A stretch of DNA of 64,000 bases from Eonycteris spelaea (Eukaryota; Chordata; Mammalia; Chiroptera; Pteropodidae). The stretch covers positions 4,792,501 through 4,856,500 of the forward strand of contig PUFA01000066.1 in assembly GCA_003508835.1 (NCBI GenBank). The letters are read 5' to 3'. The notes beneath the pieces are model-generated. The model did no database searches and was not told the origin of the DNA. It was given only the letters and a program-made list of their open reading frames with translations. Made by a program: the position numbers and the translations under genes. Shown here in pieces: positions 21,899-33,020 of the stretch (positions within the stretch are counted from its first letter, which is position 1; each line of letters opens with the position of its first letter).

Positions 21899-22739
21899 TG
21901 TGTGCCTTGAACTGCTATAGGTTCTCTCAGGAGGATATCGTTTCTAGAAACTAGTGTGAGTTCCCTTTCTCTGCTCCGCTTTATCCACTTTACATCTTTT
22001 AACAAATTCCTCCAAGAGGAAAGAAAGCATCCTTATCAGTCTCAACTCCAACAAATGTCAAATTCCGAACAACATTACTTTGTGTCTCTATTTAACATCG
22101 GAGCGGATGGCTTTTTGACAGGTTTATAGCTGACGAGTTCGATAGCCAGTCATGCAGGACAATTATGTTTGAGCTAATTTGAAGAATCAACTTGATGTTC
22201 CCCAAGGTCCCCATGGCCTTCAGGAGCGTATGTGCTCAATTTTCTGCTGGAGGTCAAAAATCAGCTTTGAAATTTGGCTAATCCCATCACATCCGCAGAG
22301 CCCGTCTGGCGGAATAATCTTTGGACGTAGATCTTGACGGATGCCAGAAATGGGAAGAGCCGCTTGGTAATGTCATTAGGACCATCCTTCGGGCCCTCGG
22401 AGGTTGGGAGATCAGGTTCCAGGAGCCGGCGGTTGCCTGGGAGTGCTCGAATAATTTTCTGGTGAGGAAAGCGAAGAGTTCATCCTCGAAGCATTTGGGG
22501 GTCAGACCCTGGGGACATTACTTCTTGTTGTTGGATTCGGTTTGATAGGGATTTGTGAGAACTGATGAGGAGGCGTAAAGATTTCCTGAGTTACTTTTCC
22601 CCATGTCCTAAGTATTTTTTTTTCCCAACTCCCTGCTTCCCAGAGTCCCGCCAGTGGAGCGGCTCTGTGCATGGGTTTGCAGGCAAGGATGCCAGGACAG
22701 ACACTCACCCTGCTCTGCCCCCAGCCTCATCCCAGTGCG
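21899..22739. promoter_or_regulatory. Repeat-free block, candidate regulatory at 22045-22330
   Basis: Within 22045-22330 the sequence is free of recognised repeats and low complexity, with TAAT-type and forkhead-like cores ('tatttaaca', 'gctaatttgaag'). The remainder to 22739 is unique. Regulatory role is inference. Confidence 0.25.
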
Positions 22740-22905
22740 ATGCTGGGCTGGCCTCCTCATTCCTCCGTGACTTGCCTTCCTCCGGGAAATGAAGATAATA
22801 ATCGTTCGTATTTCACAGGATGGCACTGGGATTAAATACAGCAATTCATGCAAAGGACCACAGGCAGTGCCTGGTACATGGTAAACGTTCGGATATTGAA
22901 AACCG
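22740..22905 (+). repeat. MIR SINE
   Basis: Sense MIR 3' half: 'gggaaatgaagataataatc', 'cacaggatggcactgggatt', 'aaatacagcaattcatgc' and 'ggcagtgcctggtacatgg', then the 'taaacgttcggatattg' end. Confidence 0.75.
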
Positions 22906-23249
22906 TTGACGACAGACCAATAATCTTTGATAACGTTCCATACCCAGAAAATTACAGGACTTGATTAATCCAAATAAAGGAAATGCTATGACTCACGTTG
23001 CTAGCTGATATTATTTCTTCCAAAATCATTAGCAAAAAAAAAAAAAAAAAAGAAAAAGAATATTTTGCCATCGTATAGTAAGACTGACTTCCCAAATTGA
23101 GAATAGTCATTTTTATAGCTGAGAGTTACTAATATGTAGACAGGCTAAAAGTGGGTGGCTTACTGCATCATAAGTTGGGTTTTCTGGGGACTTCATTCAT
23201 TTTACATACATTGATTGAGTGCCTTCTACTGCATGCAAAGGTCAATGTG
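22906..23249. other. Unique stretch with poly-A run
   Basis: An A-run of about 18, then AGAAAAAG, at 23034-23057. No retroposon body was recognised upstream of it. Confidence 0.45.
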
Positions 23250-23480
23250 TGATGTGGAAAGAGGAGGAGAATTTGGAGACAGACAAGCTCTATCGCCTTC
23301 TACCTACGTGAGCACGTAATTTAATCTCTCTGAGACTCAGAAAGAGTTGTCATCACTAAACTGAGATCAGTTAACCCTGCCTCATCATGCTGCCTGTGGG
23401 GACTAAGTGAGACAGTGCACACAAAGGGCCCACCTAGGTCAGTACCAGGCACAGAGAAGGCACTTGGCGAGTAAATTTCC
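23250..23480 (+). repeat. MIR SINE
   Basis: Sense MIR: 'gagcacgtaatttaatctc', 'tctgagactcagaaagag', 'cctgcctcatcatgctgcc', 'actaagtgagacagtgcac' and 'agtaccaggcacagagaagg', in consensus order. Confidence 0.75.
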
Positions 23481-23684
23481 TTTAGTTTCCCTTTCCAGTG
23501 ATCAAAACCCACCTTTTAATAGTAAAAGGATGACAGCGGTAAAGACATCCGGAGAGCCTAGCCCAGGACGTAGGACACATCACATTCTCGATAAATTCTC
23601 TCGAATACACCAGTGAATAAATGACTCGCTCGAGCTCAATTTACAGTAATAATATGCCAAATCAGCACACGGAAGACCGTGGGT
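23481..23684. other. Unique spacer
   Basis: Nothing recognised. Confidence 0.4.
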
Positions 23685-23800
23685 AGTGACGGTTAAGAAC
23701 ATAGAGTTCACAGCCGAATAGAACCAGGGTCAAACTCAGGCTTGCCAACAGGAACTCAGTGTCCTCATCTGTGCATTGAGTGAAAATCTAGCTATGTTCG
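23685..23800 (+). repeat. MIR SINE fragment
   Basis: Starts like the MIR 5' end: 'ggttaagaacatagagttca', then 'cagggtcaaactcaggc' and 'tcagtgtcctcatctgtgc'. Truncated at the 3' side. Confidence 0.65.
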
Positions 23801-23869
23801 AGGGTCATCGATGTCTCAGTCATTGATAGGTATCAGCCTTTATGATTGTGTTGTATTGTTTGCCCTGTA

Positions 23870-24640
23870 CCGAACCGAAAGTGTATTTATTTGGCATCTG
23901 CTCCGTGCCAGGCACTAGACACGGGGGATAAAGATGAACAAAATAGACAAAGTCCCTGCCCTCATGATGCTGACATGTGAGTGAGTGAGACAGACAATAC
24001 CACAGACAAACACACGTTTAGCTAGGGCGGGGCTCCTGGGAGGTAACGACAGAGAAGGATATGGCTGGGGAGGGGGAGGTCATCTTGGAGGAGGTGGTCA
24101 GAAGAGGCTCCTTTGAGGAGAGACTCGTTAACAGAGTCTCCAGAGAGAAGAAGGAGCCAAGCGTGTCATGATTTGAGGGCGGAGACTTCTAGGCTGGGGG
24201 AAAAAAGCAAGTGCAAACGCCCTGAGGCTTGCTTGGGAGTTCTTGGCGCCGCATAAACAAGAAAGAGTGGAGAGAGCATGACCCACACTGGAGTCCCAGG
24301 TATGTGGGAGCCTGATCTTGTGGACCGTAGAGGCCAGAATAAAACATCTGGATTTTATTCCAAGGACGATGGCAAGCCATTGGCAGGTTTTTTCACGGGT
24401 GGCGGACATAGTATGATGTCCTTTTCAAGGTCGTTATTCTGGCAGGTGTGTCAATGATAGGTGCGCAGAGAGTGTGCAGGAACACAAGTTAGGTAGCTCC
24501 TGTCCAGGAAGAGATGCTCCCCATTGGGACAAGGCGGGGTGGCAGTGGCGAGAAAGATGCGCAGGACCCCGGACACGGTTTGGATGTAGATCCACAGGGC
24601 GGAGGAGTGAGGCAGACAGAACAGTGCGCTTGGCTTCCGT
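23870..24640 (-). repeat. Long L2 LINE fragment, 3' end
   Basis: One of the best L2 copies here. Read antisense it shows 'gctccgtgccaggcactaga', 'aagtccctgccctcatgatg', 'gaggaggtggtcagaagagg', 'gcaagtgcaaacgccctgag', 'gtggaccgtagaggccagaa', 'ctggattttattccaagga' and 'ggcaagccattggcagg'. These span the 3' UTR and the preceding region. Confidence 0.88.
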
Positions 24641-25109
24641 TACCCAACTCCTAATAGCTGCAAGACTCAAGCTGGCATTTCTTATTCTCCGGTCGCATCC
24701 CCACTCTCCCCTGCGGTTTGCTGCTGGGGCACCCTGTTCTCTGTAGAGGCGAGTCCTTCTTCCCGAGACTGAGCTGGGACGTCAGGGGCTTTGTTCTGGC
24801 TCCCGGGAGATGAGAAATCAGCAGTGATCCAAGCCAAAAAGGGAACAGGTCAACTCCAATCGAGAATGCTTTCTCAAGTGAGCTGCTGGTTTGTTTGTTT
24901 ATTTTTTTTGGCAGGGGCGGGGGGGGGTCTTTGTGTTTGTAGTTTGGTGTTCAAATGTCATAAAAGGTTTAAAGGAAATGTTCTGTAAAACGTCGAAGGA
25001 CAATAAGATGCAAATCAATGAATATAAGATACAAGACAAGGAACCAAGAAATACGGTGAGGGTTTCTTATGGTGTATTAATTGAAATATTATTTCTCTAT
25101 TGGAATATT
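24641..25109. other. Unique stretch
   Basis: A T-run then a G-run ('ggggcgggggggggtc'-type) at about 24895-24929. Otherwise nothing recognised. Confidence 0.4.
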
Positions 25110-25285
25110 GCATGGTGACAAGATCCATCGATTTATTTGTCAACATATATGTGCCGTTCACGTCGCTCTGTGTAGGGATGTGGCGTAAGCAAGGCAGACG
25201 ATGGCCTCTGCTCTCATGGAGCTTATGGTTTAATGAGGAAGGCAGATTTCGAAGGAACACACTGTAGCAGGGCAGCATCCAGTGG
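25110..25285 (-). repeat. L2 LINE fragment
   Basis: 'gatttatttgtcaacatata', 'gtgtagggatgtggcgtaag', 'gcctctgctctcatggagc' and 'ttatggtttaatgaggaagg' follow the antisense L2 3' end. Confidence 0.7.
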
Positions 25286-25985
25286 TTTCATGGCGCAAAT
25301 GTGGCTGGTAAAGTGTAACTGACAGACACATCAAGATCATTTTTCTTTAATTTTTGTCTTTTTAGTATTTCGTTTAACTGCAAAGGTTAGAGAGCATGCA
25401 TCAAATAACTTATTAGCATCATATGGATATTCTGGAACTTAAGGCTGATTTGTATGTAGATATGTATGTTTTTATATACTTGTTAAAAATACCACTGATT
25501 AACATACACATATACATAGTGTTCATTTAAACGTAAAACATGTTCTTCGGTTGTTAGGAAAGACATTCCACAAATAGGCCTTCAATGCCATGTTTCCAAG
25601 TAGAGTTTTTCTCCAAATTCATCAAGAATCCCACTTCCAGACTGAGGAATAGGTAGAGTTTTCTGTTTTGCTCAGTGCAACAAACGAAGTAAAAATTTAT
25701 GGAGTTATGTCTATTTAGTTAGACCTATGTGTACCTAGGATTTCGTATGAGGTTTGGGGGTTGTTTCTTCTTTGCTGAAGTGATTCTATTCTCTTACTTT
25801 GTTTTTCTTTTCTCAACATAATGAACATTGGTTAAGCGTCTGCTTTGCACATGATGCTGTGATCAGAATAAGCAAGTCATGCTCTGTGATTCTATCAGAG
25901 ATCTTTAAAAGTCATTTAAAAATTATTTTTCATATTATAAAAGTAATATGTATCTTGAAATCTATATTTCAAATGTACCTTTAAT
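25286..25985. other. Unique AT-rich stretch
   Basis: No recognised repeat or gene; increasingly AT-rich toward the right. Confidence 0.45.
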
Positions 25986-26445
25986 AATATGTATGGATAT
26001 GAATATCTGGGTGGGGTGTGAGTATGTATGATTATATATATATACATATTTTTATTTTTATTTATTTACATATACTTATATATATAAAGTTTGTGTGTGT
26101 ATATATATGTTTTATATATAAACGTATATAGTTCTATATATGCATATATATTAGACGCATAGAAAATATACATAAGATTTAAAATAAGTAAAAATTCACT
26201 CTAATCTATAAATTATGTATATCATGTATAGAGGTTAATTTTACTGTATTATATATTATACATAATATTAATATTGTATATGCATTTATGTGTATATTAT
26301 ATAAGCATATAATGTATTGCAAATATATAATTTACCTTACATATTATATGCAATATGTACAAATATGTAACAATACATATTTGTATGTTATATAAATTAT
26401 ATCACATAAACTTTATATTATATATGTATGTGTAGATAAATAGCT
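25986..26445. repeat. Large AT-rich low-complexity tract
   Basis: About 460 bases dominated by TATA, TATG and ATAA units with numerous self-complementary stretches. It probably behaves as a DNA-unwinding or matrix-attachment type sequence (inference). It ends about 100 bases before a CpG-dense block. Confidence 0.85.
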
Positions 26446-26554
26446 TTTTATGGGAATCATATCGCTTATATTTGTTTTATTTTTGCTCTTTTAAAGTTGC
26501 ATAAAGGTCCCTTTAGTCCTTAAATTATCTCTTACCTTGTAACATCTGCTGAGC

Positions 26555-26985
26555 AGCCACGGTTGGACCGGACAGCGCTGTAGTGTGTTCGCCCGCGGGT
26601 CAGTGTACCACGATTCTCCTGTGCTGGAGACGTGAGGCGCCTCTTTTTCCCCTGGTCATTCTTTTCGTGAGAAGCATTAGCTGAACGAGAATCACCTCCT
26701 GGATAATGGCTTCTCGGGGCCGGCCTCCTGGGCCAGGCACCCTGTGTGTCGCTGTCGCCCCTCCCAAGGTGCTGGTGAGTGGACCAGAGGTGGGACCCAT
26801 CCCCAGGGCAGGGCAGGTCAGTCTGCATAAAACGTGTCCTGTTGTGAGAAGGCGAATGCGCCACGTGGAGGTCGCGCCTGCGCGCAGAGAGACCTGCGAC
26901 CGGCGTGGAGTCCGCGCAGGGTTTTCCCTTTGGCTTGCGAGACAGGGCGTGGACTTGAGACTCCGAGGAAAAAGACATTTTCTTT
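26555..26985. promoter_or_regulatory. CpG island
   Basis: By hand count there are about 31 CpGs in roughly 430 bases, in GC-rich DNA, giving an observed/expected ratio near 0.8 by rough estimate. It directly follows a 460-base AT-rich tract. No repeat family accounts for it. A minus-strand frame is open across nearly the whole island (26532-26978) but has no recognisable domain, and long open frames are expected in GC-rich DNA. Candidate promoter of an unannotated non-coding transcript, or a hypomethylated regulatory element. Confidence 0.55.
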
Positions 26986-27687
26986 GAAACTCAATGATCC
27001 TTAGAGCAAGAGAAGTTTCTTCAGATGTTCAAAGCATCCCCGAAGCGCATCATTTCCTACATGTTCTTATGTCGCCCATTCTCCTCGAGCCCTGGGGCTG
27101 TGCATCAGACCTATGTTTAGGGACGTGTACCCAGGGGTCTTAGCGGGTGTGGTTTTGACCAGGTTCATGGCAGGGGGTCTCCTGGATGAGTCAAGGACTT
27201 GTGCATTTTCAGAATGAGGGTTTTTTTTTTTTTTGCTTGGATGGAATGGAATTCCCCTCTGGCCCCTGAGCGCACAGATAGACTGGTGATGGGGGGACCC
27301 GTGCTGGGACAGGTACCGGGCGGCCAGGCCCACAGGACTTCCCAGTGAGTTTCTGGCCCGCCCTCCTCCACACGTGGCTTCCTCAGGCCCAGCAGATGCC
27401 CCCACACCGCCCAGGGACCCTGTCTGGGCAGAACCGTGGCACTGTGGGCCTGGGTCTCCACGCACACCCTACTCAATCTCATTTGGTGAGTGACAGCCTG
27501 CCCTGCAGTGAGGAGGAACTATGAGAAGTTTAAAGTTGTGCTGAAACCTGCATGGCCCTTAAAGTTCGTTTCTGGTCTTTCCCACCAATAAGGCTTTGGG
27601 TTTGAGAAGCAGAAACAGTAACTCAGCCAACTTCTGCCTGGTGTCAACTTTGAATTTATTCCCAGGGGAAAAGTGTCAAGTCACTAC
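26986..27687. other. Unique stretch
   Basis: A T-run at about 27223-27236. GC-rich sequence at 27290-27440. No repeat or exon recognised. Confidence 0.4.
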
Positions 27688-27795
27688 CATGAAGCGCCCA
27701 CCACCTACCAGTGCACTGTGCTGGGCACTGTGTTTGCCTTCTGCCTGCCAAGGTGTTTATCACCTCCATTTCATGAGCGATGTAGCTGAGTAAGA
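27688..27795 (-). repeat. MIR SINE fragment
   Basis: 'agtgcactgtgctgggcact', 'gtgtttgccttctgcctgcc' and 'ccatttcatgagcgatgtag' follow the antisense MIR order. Confidence 0.6.
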
Positions 27796-27844
27796 AATTG
27801 GCTGCTTTTTCTTAGGAGAAAGTCCAGGCCCTGTTCTGCTTAAG

Positions 27845-28287
27845 GACCCTCCACATGCCCGCTCTCTCCCTGTGTCCCCTGCCCAGCTCCTCCTCCCTCC
27901 AGCCATGCCGAATGCGATTAGGCATTCCAGCAGGCTGAGTCCTCTCCTGCCCCAGGACCTTTGCACTCGCTGTCCTGCCACCTGGACCCCTTCTTCCCCT
28001 CCCTGTCTACGTCTGGTGGACTGTCCTTTTCTCACCACTTCAGCAACTTCGCCTCTATCTCGGATCGACTTGGACCACCTGTTTAAAAATATTTCCTGTT
28101 CCCCAGGCATCCTTTATCACACTGGAGAATTTTCCACATTATGAAACTAGCCCACTCCTCTTGTTCTTTTATTTGTCTACATGAATATTTTTCAACAAAG
28201 GGTAGGTAACCTTTTTCTCACAATTCTGTTTTATCAGAACCGGGCCCAGGTAGGTGCTCAGTGAACACGTGTTAAACAACTAATGAA
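27845..28287 (+). repeat. L2 LINE fragment, 3' end
   Basis: Sense L2: 'ctccctccagccatgccgaa', 'ggacctttgcactcgctgtc', 'ctgccacctggacccctt', 'ttatttgtctacatgaatat' and 'cccaggtaggtgctcagtga', ending 'caactaatgaa'. It abuts a second L2 in the opposite orientation. Confidence 0.85.
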
Positions 28288-28800
28288 GGTGAACAGGTGT
28301 TTACGGAGCACTTGCTATGTGTTTGGCGCTGTTTTAGGCACTGGTAATACAGCAGTGAGCAAAACAAATAAAGAGCCCTACTCTAGGACGGAAAAACTGT
28401 CGTTAACAAAAGAGTTAATAAATAATATCTCAGGAGGACAAGTAGGGGACGGTGCTGGGTTAAGACGAGCTGCTTTCAGACAATGCGTCTCGCAAAGCGA
28501 CATTCCCAAAGAGACCTGGATAACGCGAAGGGGTGAGTACGTACAGAAGTCTGGGTGGAAAGTAGTCCAGGACGCAGAAAGAGCCAGTGCAAAGGTCCTG
28601 CGGCGGGGCCTGCGGGCAAGTCTGGAAGAACGCAGAGCTGCGTGGCCGGAGCGGAGGGAGGGAGGGCTGAGCGTCAGGAGACAGGTCAGGGAGGAAAGCA
28701 GGGTGGCACCCCAAGCTTGTGGCTCGCACGGAAAAAAACATCGGCCTTGACTGTAAATAGAACGGGAAACCACTGGACAGTTTTGAGCCAAGAAGACACA
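28288..28800 (-). repeat. L2 LINE fragment, 3' end (inverted neighbour)
   Basis: Antisense L2: 'gagcacttgctatgtgtttg', 'gcgctgttttaggcactgg', 'acagcagtgagcaaaacaaa', 'gtgcaaaggtcctgcggc' and 'gggaaaccactggacagtt'. The 174-aa and 171-aa minus-strand frames over it run in the L2 sense direction. They cover its 3' untranslated part and are not an intact reverse transcriptase. Confidence 0.85.
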
Positions 28801-29454
28801 TGGATAAATTAATAAAATTACACAGTTTGAAGCCAGCGAAGTTGGGATAGAAACTGGGCTCTGTGAGCCCACCCCTCGCTCCACCACTCTGTCTACCCCC
28901 ATTCATCCCTGTGCATTTCAACATCAAAGCAAGACCCGCCCCTCTCTTTGAAGTCTGGTTTTGACAGCTCAGCACTGAGCTGGTGGCAGGGTGAGTTTAG
29001 ATTTTTTTTCCCCCCTGTTTTGTTTTTTTTTTTGTTTGTTTTTTGTTTTTTGGAGCATTGGTGTCCACCCTTGAAACCATCGCCCCTCTACCCAGGTGAC
29101 TCCAGCCGTCTCCTGGCTGATCACAGAGTGGCCCCGATTGCATCAGCGACGCAGCCTTCCTGATGCGGCAGCAGCAGGGCCCGCTCCCTCCCGAGTTTGA
29201 CACCCTGCAGCCTGGCGTGGTGCCAGGTGCGAGTAAATTGGGCCCAGGGTTCCTGTTGTTGTTTTCTATTCACACAGCAGCTGCTTTCATTACCGTGCCA
29301 TGAACTTGATCTCCCAGTGTTGTCAGTCAGCCCCCTCTGCTCAGATGCCAAGGAGAAACAAAACTAGTTAGTCTCTGCTGTAAACAGAGCTACCTCCTAA
29401 GCACCCACCCAGCTCCTCGTGTGCTAATTACCAGACTAGAATCTGTGCATGTTG
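28801..29454. other. Unique stretch with T-rich tract
   Basis: A T-rich tract (TTTTTTTCCCCCC, then TTTG units) at about 29000-29053. Otherwise non-repetitive; no gene. Confidence 0.45.
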
Positions 29455-29962
29455 CATTAGTGAGGACTGTGAGCTTCAAGGGATTGGAAAGCCAGTTGGT
29501 TTAAATCAAAAAGATGAATTGTTGGTCCACATTTCCAAAAGGCCAGGGATGTGTCGGTTTGGCCAAATTAGATGTAAGAACTCCAATGATGTCATCAGAA
29601 TTAGATCTTATTCTCTCCCTCTCCGCTTTCTTCTGGATGCCTCTCTTCCCAGGATACAGCAAGAGGCCAAAATAAGGTCCCATTTAAGAGCGCAGTAGGT
29701 CCAGAGGTACTTTTTCACATTTTCTAGTAGGTATCTTGGGATCAAGTCTCCTTGGCTCAGATTGATTTGCATGCCCAGACCCAAAACCATCACTCTCCAG
29801 GATGGTGCAGTGCTCTGCCTGGCCACTTCTGAGATGTGTGTTCAACCCTGCACCAGTCCATATACCCCTAGAGGACCAACAGCAGAAAAGGGGCAGTTTC
29901 TCCAGGAAGACTGGGGTCAAACGGCCGGATGATGGGTAGGCAAAACCAACGGACACCAACTC
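29455..29962 (+). mobile_element. Medium-reiterated mammalian repeat, family not named
   Basis: I recognise an interspersed-repeat pattern but not its name. An opening 'ggaaagccagttggttta' is followed by 'aatgatgtcatcagaatta', 'atggtgcagtgctctgcctg', 'actggggtcaaacggccgg' and a 'gggtaggcaaaaccaacgg' end. The typical order of this widespread repeat is kept. Coding capacity is absent. LTR versus DNA-transposon origin is unresolved. Confidence 0.5.
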
Positions 29963-29984
29963 TCACTCCTTCTCTCAGTTCGTC

Positions 29985-30140
29985 CTCAGGGAACCCGCTG
30001 TAGCATAGTCTGTCCCTTTCTGCAGATGCAGATGGTGAGGCCCAGAAGAGTTAAGTCCGTCCAAACTACACAGCTGGTACGTGACAGAGCCAGGATCTAC
30101 ACGTGACTGGTTCTCTCTCCAAAGCCCATGCGCAAGGGTC
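29985..30140 (-). repeat. MIR SINE
   Basis: 'cagatgcagatggtgaggcc', 'cacagctggtacgtgacaga' and 'gccaggatctacacgtgac' follow the antisense MIR core. Confidence 0.7.
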
Positions 30141-30744
30141 TCCTCATATCCGAGTGAGAGGAGGAAGACTGTTAAAACGAGGTCAAGGTGATGCTTGAAA
30201 CCCGCTGCCCTCGCACAGCCCGCTGCCATGTCGTTGTTCTTTATCTCTAGTTCTTTGATGCACTTTAGCTGACATTGGAAACCCGTGTTCCAGGTAATCC
30301 GATTACGACAGTGACTCACTCTTCGCGAGTGTGGAGAGGAGCATCCTGAAATTCCTGAGGAAGGAACTAGGTCTCTGCTGCATCTCAGAAAATGACCCAC
30401 GTGTAGGGAAAATCCATATGCCCACAACATTCTCTTACATAAGTGTGGGAGGGCGTGTTTTCAAAGCATGTATATTCATATCCTCTGTGTGTGTATATGA
30501 ATAGAGGTATTTATCTCTTTGCTGGATTCGTAAGCATCCAGTGACTCAAACGTTAATTACAATCTCCTTGGTGAGGAAAAATATTTTCCCTTCTATCATG
30601 TTCACTTTATGATCATCCGAAGTTCATCTTTGTAGCGGTCGCTAAATCATCTGGTAATACAATGTTCTTTAATTGTTAGATTGTGTACACTTTTCTAAAC
30701 CTCCTACTCCCTCGCTTTTTATTATTAACAATAATAATTAATGG
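30141..30744. other. Unique stretch
   Basis: No recognised repeat or exon. Confidence 0.45.
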
Positions 30745-30930
30745 CGGTGTGTGAGGCGTGCATATAATCTCAATAAATTCCAGCAGTGATGCTTCGAAGG
30801 CGGCACTGCTGCTGTTATTACAGACGAGGAAAGCGAGGCTGACACAATTTGCCTGATGGAACTTGGAGAGCATGTGGGGAATTGAGACCCAAACTTGGGT
30901 TCCTTTTACTTTAAAGCAGCTTCTTAACTT
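30745..30930 (-). repeat. MIR SINE (degraded)
   Basis: 'attacagacgaggaaagcg' corresponds to 'tacagatgaggaaactg', followed by 'gggaattgagacccaaactt' in the expected order. Confidence 0.6.
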
Positions 30931-31059
30931 AAGAACTATTGACATTTCACCAAGCTCTTAACTACTATACTATTATGGGCATTAAGAAGGAAAAAAAATT
31001 GGAATGCCAGTTCTCCAAGACTAACATCTATCGGAAAATTTGTAGAAATCTGTCAGTAT

Positions 31060-31505
31060 TATAGGCGCATACCTTTTGATCCAACAATTTCGCTAGAAAT
31101 AATGGTAAAAATATGCAAGGATGTAAATATAAAAATAGTCGATGAGGTATTGCTTATCGCGGGGAAAGTCGGAAATACCTAAATGTTCATCAGTAAAAAA
31201 AATAGAGTGTGGAAATCCAATGAGCTACAGCATTGCTATTTATAAGTATGCAGAAGTTCTAAATGTATATGCATAGAAAAGTAAAGAAGATATATTTTAC
31301 ATGGGAAAAAAATGCCCAAGGATAGCCTAATCCCAATGGGAGGTGGGGTTTCAACCTGAGCACCTGCATGGAGATGGAGGAAAGATGAGTGTATATTTTG
31401 AATAATATACAGAAATTGCTGGAAATACATAAACCAAACTGATAACAGTGATTACCTCTGGGAATTTTTTTGTTTTTGTTTTCCTGGGGGAGGTATGTTC
31501 AATTA
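31060..31505 (+). repeat. Old L1 LINE (L1ME-like) 3' region
   Basis: Sense landmarks: 'ccttttgatccaacaatttc', 'aaatacctaaatgttcatca', 'aaatccaatgagctacagc', 'gtatatgcatagaaaagta' and 'aacagtgattacctctggg'. They cover the end of L1 ORF2 and the 3' UTR. Frames are broken. Confidence 0.82.
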
Positions 31506-31520
31506 TAATTTATATCATAT

Positions 31521-31742
31521 ACTGTGGCTTTCTACAGGGGTAGTTTTGCCCCCAGGGTACGTTTGGCAATGTCTGGACAGGTTTGTTTTGTTTTGTTTTG
31601 TTTTGGAGGGGGCAGGGGTTTGGGGGCATCTGGTGGGTAGAGCCCAGCCATGCTGCTAAACATTCTCCAATCCACCGGAAATCCCCAAACAGAGGCTTAA
31701 TCTGCCTCTTAGACGTCAATAGTGGCAAGACTGAGAATCATA
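31521..31742 (+). mobile_element. MER20 hAT transposon
   Basis: 'gtagttttgcccccagggta', 'cgtttggcaatgtctggaca', 'catctggtgggtagagccc', 'catgctgctaaacattctcc' and 'gtcaatagtggcaagactga' in MER20 order. A (TTTTG)n expansion at 31583-31607 lies where the 'ttttggttgtcacaac' segment should be. Confidence 0.9.
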
Positions 31743-32564
31743 CTTTACACCCTACTTTAGTGTTTGAGTTTGTTACAATAAGCATTCGTTAATCTTAAAA
31801 GTCTGTCAAACAAAGTCTCCATTCTAATTCTTGAGTAGAAAAGTTGTCGCTGGTGCTTTTAAAGATCAAGTCAAAGGAACGACTTGACCATCAATAGTTT
31901 TGCCACATGGACATAATATACTTTTTCTTCCACTAGCAGAGCAAGTTTTCTTTATTTAAAATACATTTCTTTGTATTTCTCTTTGAAATGAGTTTACAGT
32001 CATCTTTCAGCAAGGCAGTCCAGTAATATTTGTCCCATTTTGCAGTTTAAAAACCTGAGACCAGGGGAAGGTTCATTGTTTATATAGCCAACTGATTCTA
32101 GCTAGAACCTTGATAAACAGTTTTAATAGTTTCTGGGAATATTAAATCTCTTAATCTCAAACGTCCGTGTTTTTCTTGAAAGTGAAGGTAAAAAGGACTG
32201 TTATATTTCCACTTGTTTAGCTTTGAAATAAAGCAAGTTTTCTAAGTAACTATTCCTTCTCTCTGAACGGAGCACACACCCTATCATCTCTTCCTTCAAA
32301 CGAGGCACATCCTTCTCAGAGGGCGCTAACATCTCACTGTGGACATACATCTCCTCTCTCATTTCCACTCTTTGGGTCACCACGGGCCAGCCACCCAGCG
32401 GCGCGTCGGCGGTTGGGGCAGGATGGCACTTTGAGCATCCTCAGCATCCTCTCTAGCGAAGGCATCTGTTGGCCAGCTCCCCGGTCCCCCCGGCCTGCAC
32501 TCACTTAGGGAGTCAACTCAGTCCCCACAGGAATCTGAGTCGGTGGCTCTCGAGAGCCGAAGTC
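31743..32564. other. Unique stretch
   Basis: A weak antisense MIR remnant near 32020-32075. GC-rich, CpG-containing patch at 32385-32420. No gene. Confidence 0.4.
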
Positions 32565-32835
32565 GGGTCTAGTAGGAACAGTTTTGCATTGGAACTAGAC
32601 AGTCCGGCTTCGGATCTGGGAGAGACCACCCCCCGACGGCCGAGTGATCGTGGCCGAGCGACTCGACTCTCTGTGCCTCAGGTCACATGGGAATGAGTCC
32701 TAATGGGAAATGGGAATGAGGGGAGTAACCTTCGAGGGCTGTGAGGAGGAATAAACGACAAAATCCACGTGAAGCACTTAATTTAGTGCCTAAGACGGAA
32801 CCCACGCATCTGCCGTATCATCATCTTCTCAGAGC
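32565..32835 (+). repeat. MIR SINE, near complete
   Basis: Sense MIR: 'gaactagacagtccggcttc', 'tgatcgtggccgagcgactc', 'actctctgtgcctcaggtca', 'gaggaggaataaacgacaaa' and 'gtgaagcacttaatttagtg', ending near 'tatcatcatc'. Retains several CpGs. Confidence 0.8.
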
Positions 32836-32919
32836 ATAACCCGGCCTTCACCTCGGACTCTCAGCAAAATGGGGTCACGAGGTAAATGCCGTTGGTGGAC
32901 GCATATGACCGGTTCTCCT

Positions 32920-33020
32920 CCTTCCTCTGTATCTGTTTCCCGTCTTATAAATCAAAGGGGTCAGACCAGAAGCTTTCTGAGGTCCCTTCCAGTTCTGACA
33001 TTCTGTGATTCCAAGACGTA
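32920..33020 (+). repeat. MIR-related SINE 3' part
   Basis: 'aggtcccttccagttctgac' and 'attctgtgattc' match a MIR-type SINE tail variant. The exact subfamily is uncertain. Confidence 0.55.

Noticed and set aside
26532..26978. 148-codon minus-strand frame across the CpG island
   Set aside because: GC-rich DNA has few stop codons; no domain, splice or conservation evidence. The island is kept as a feature, the frame is not.
28378..28975. 174- and 171-codon minus-strand frames
   Set aside because: They overlap the antisense L2 copy in shifted frames and cover its 3' untranslated part; no reverse-transcriptase motif seen.
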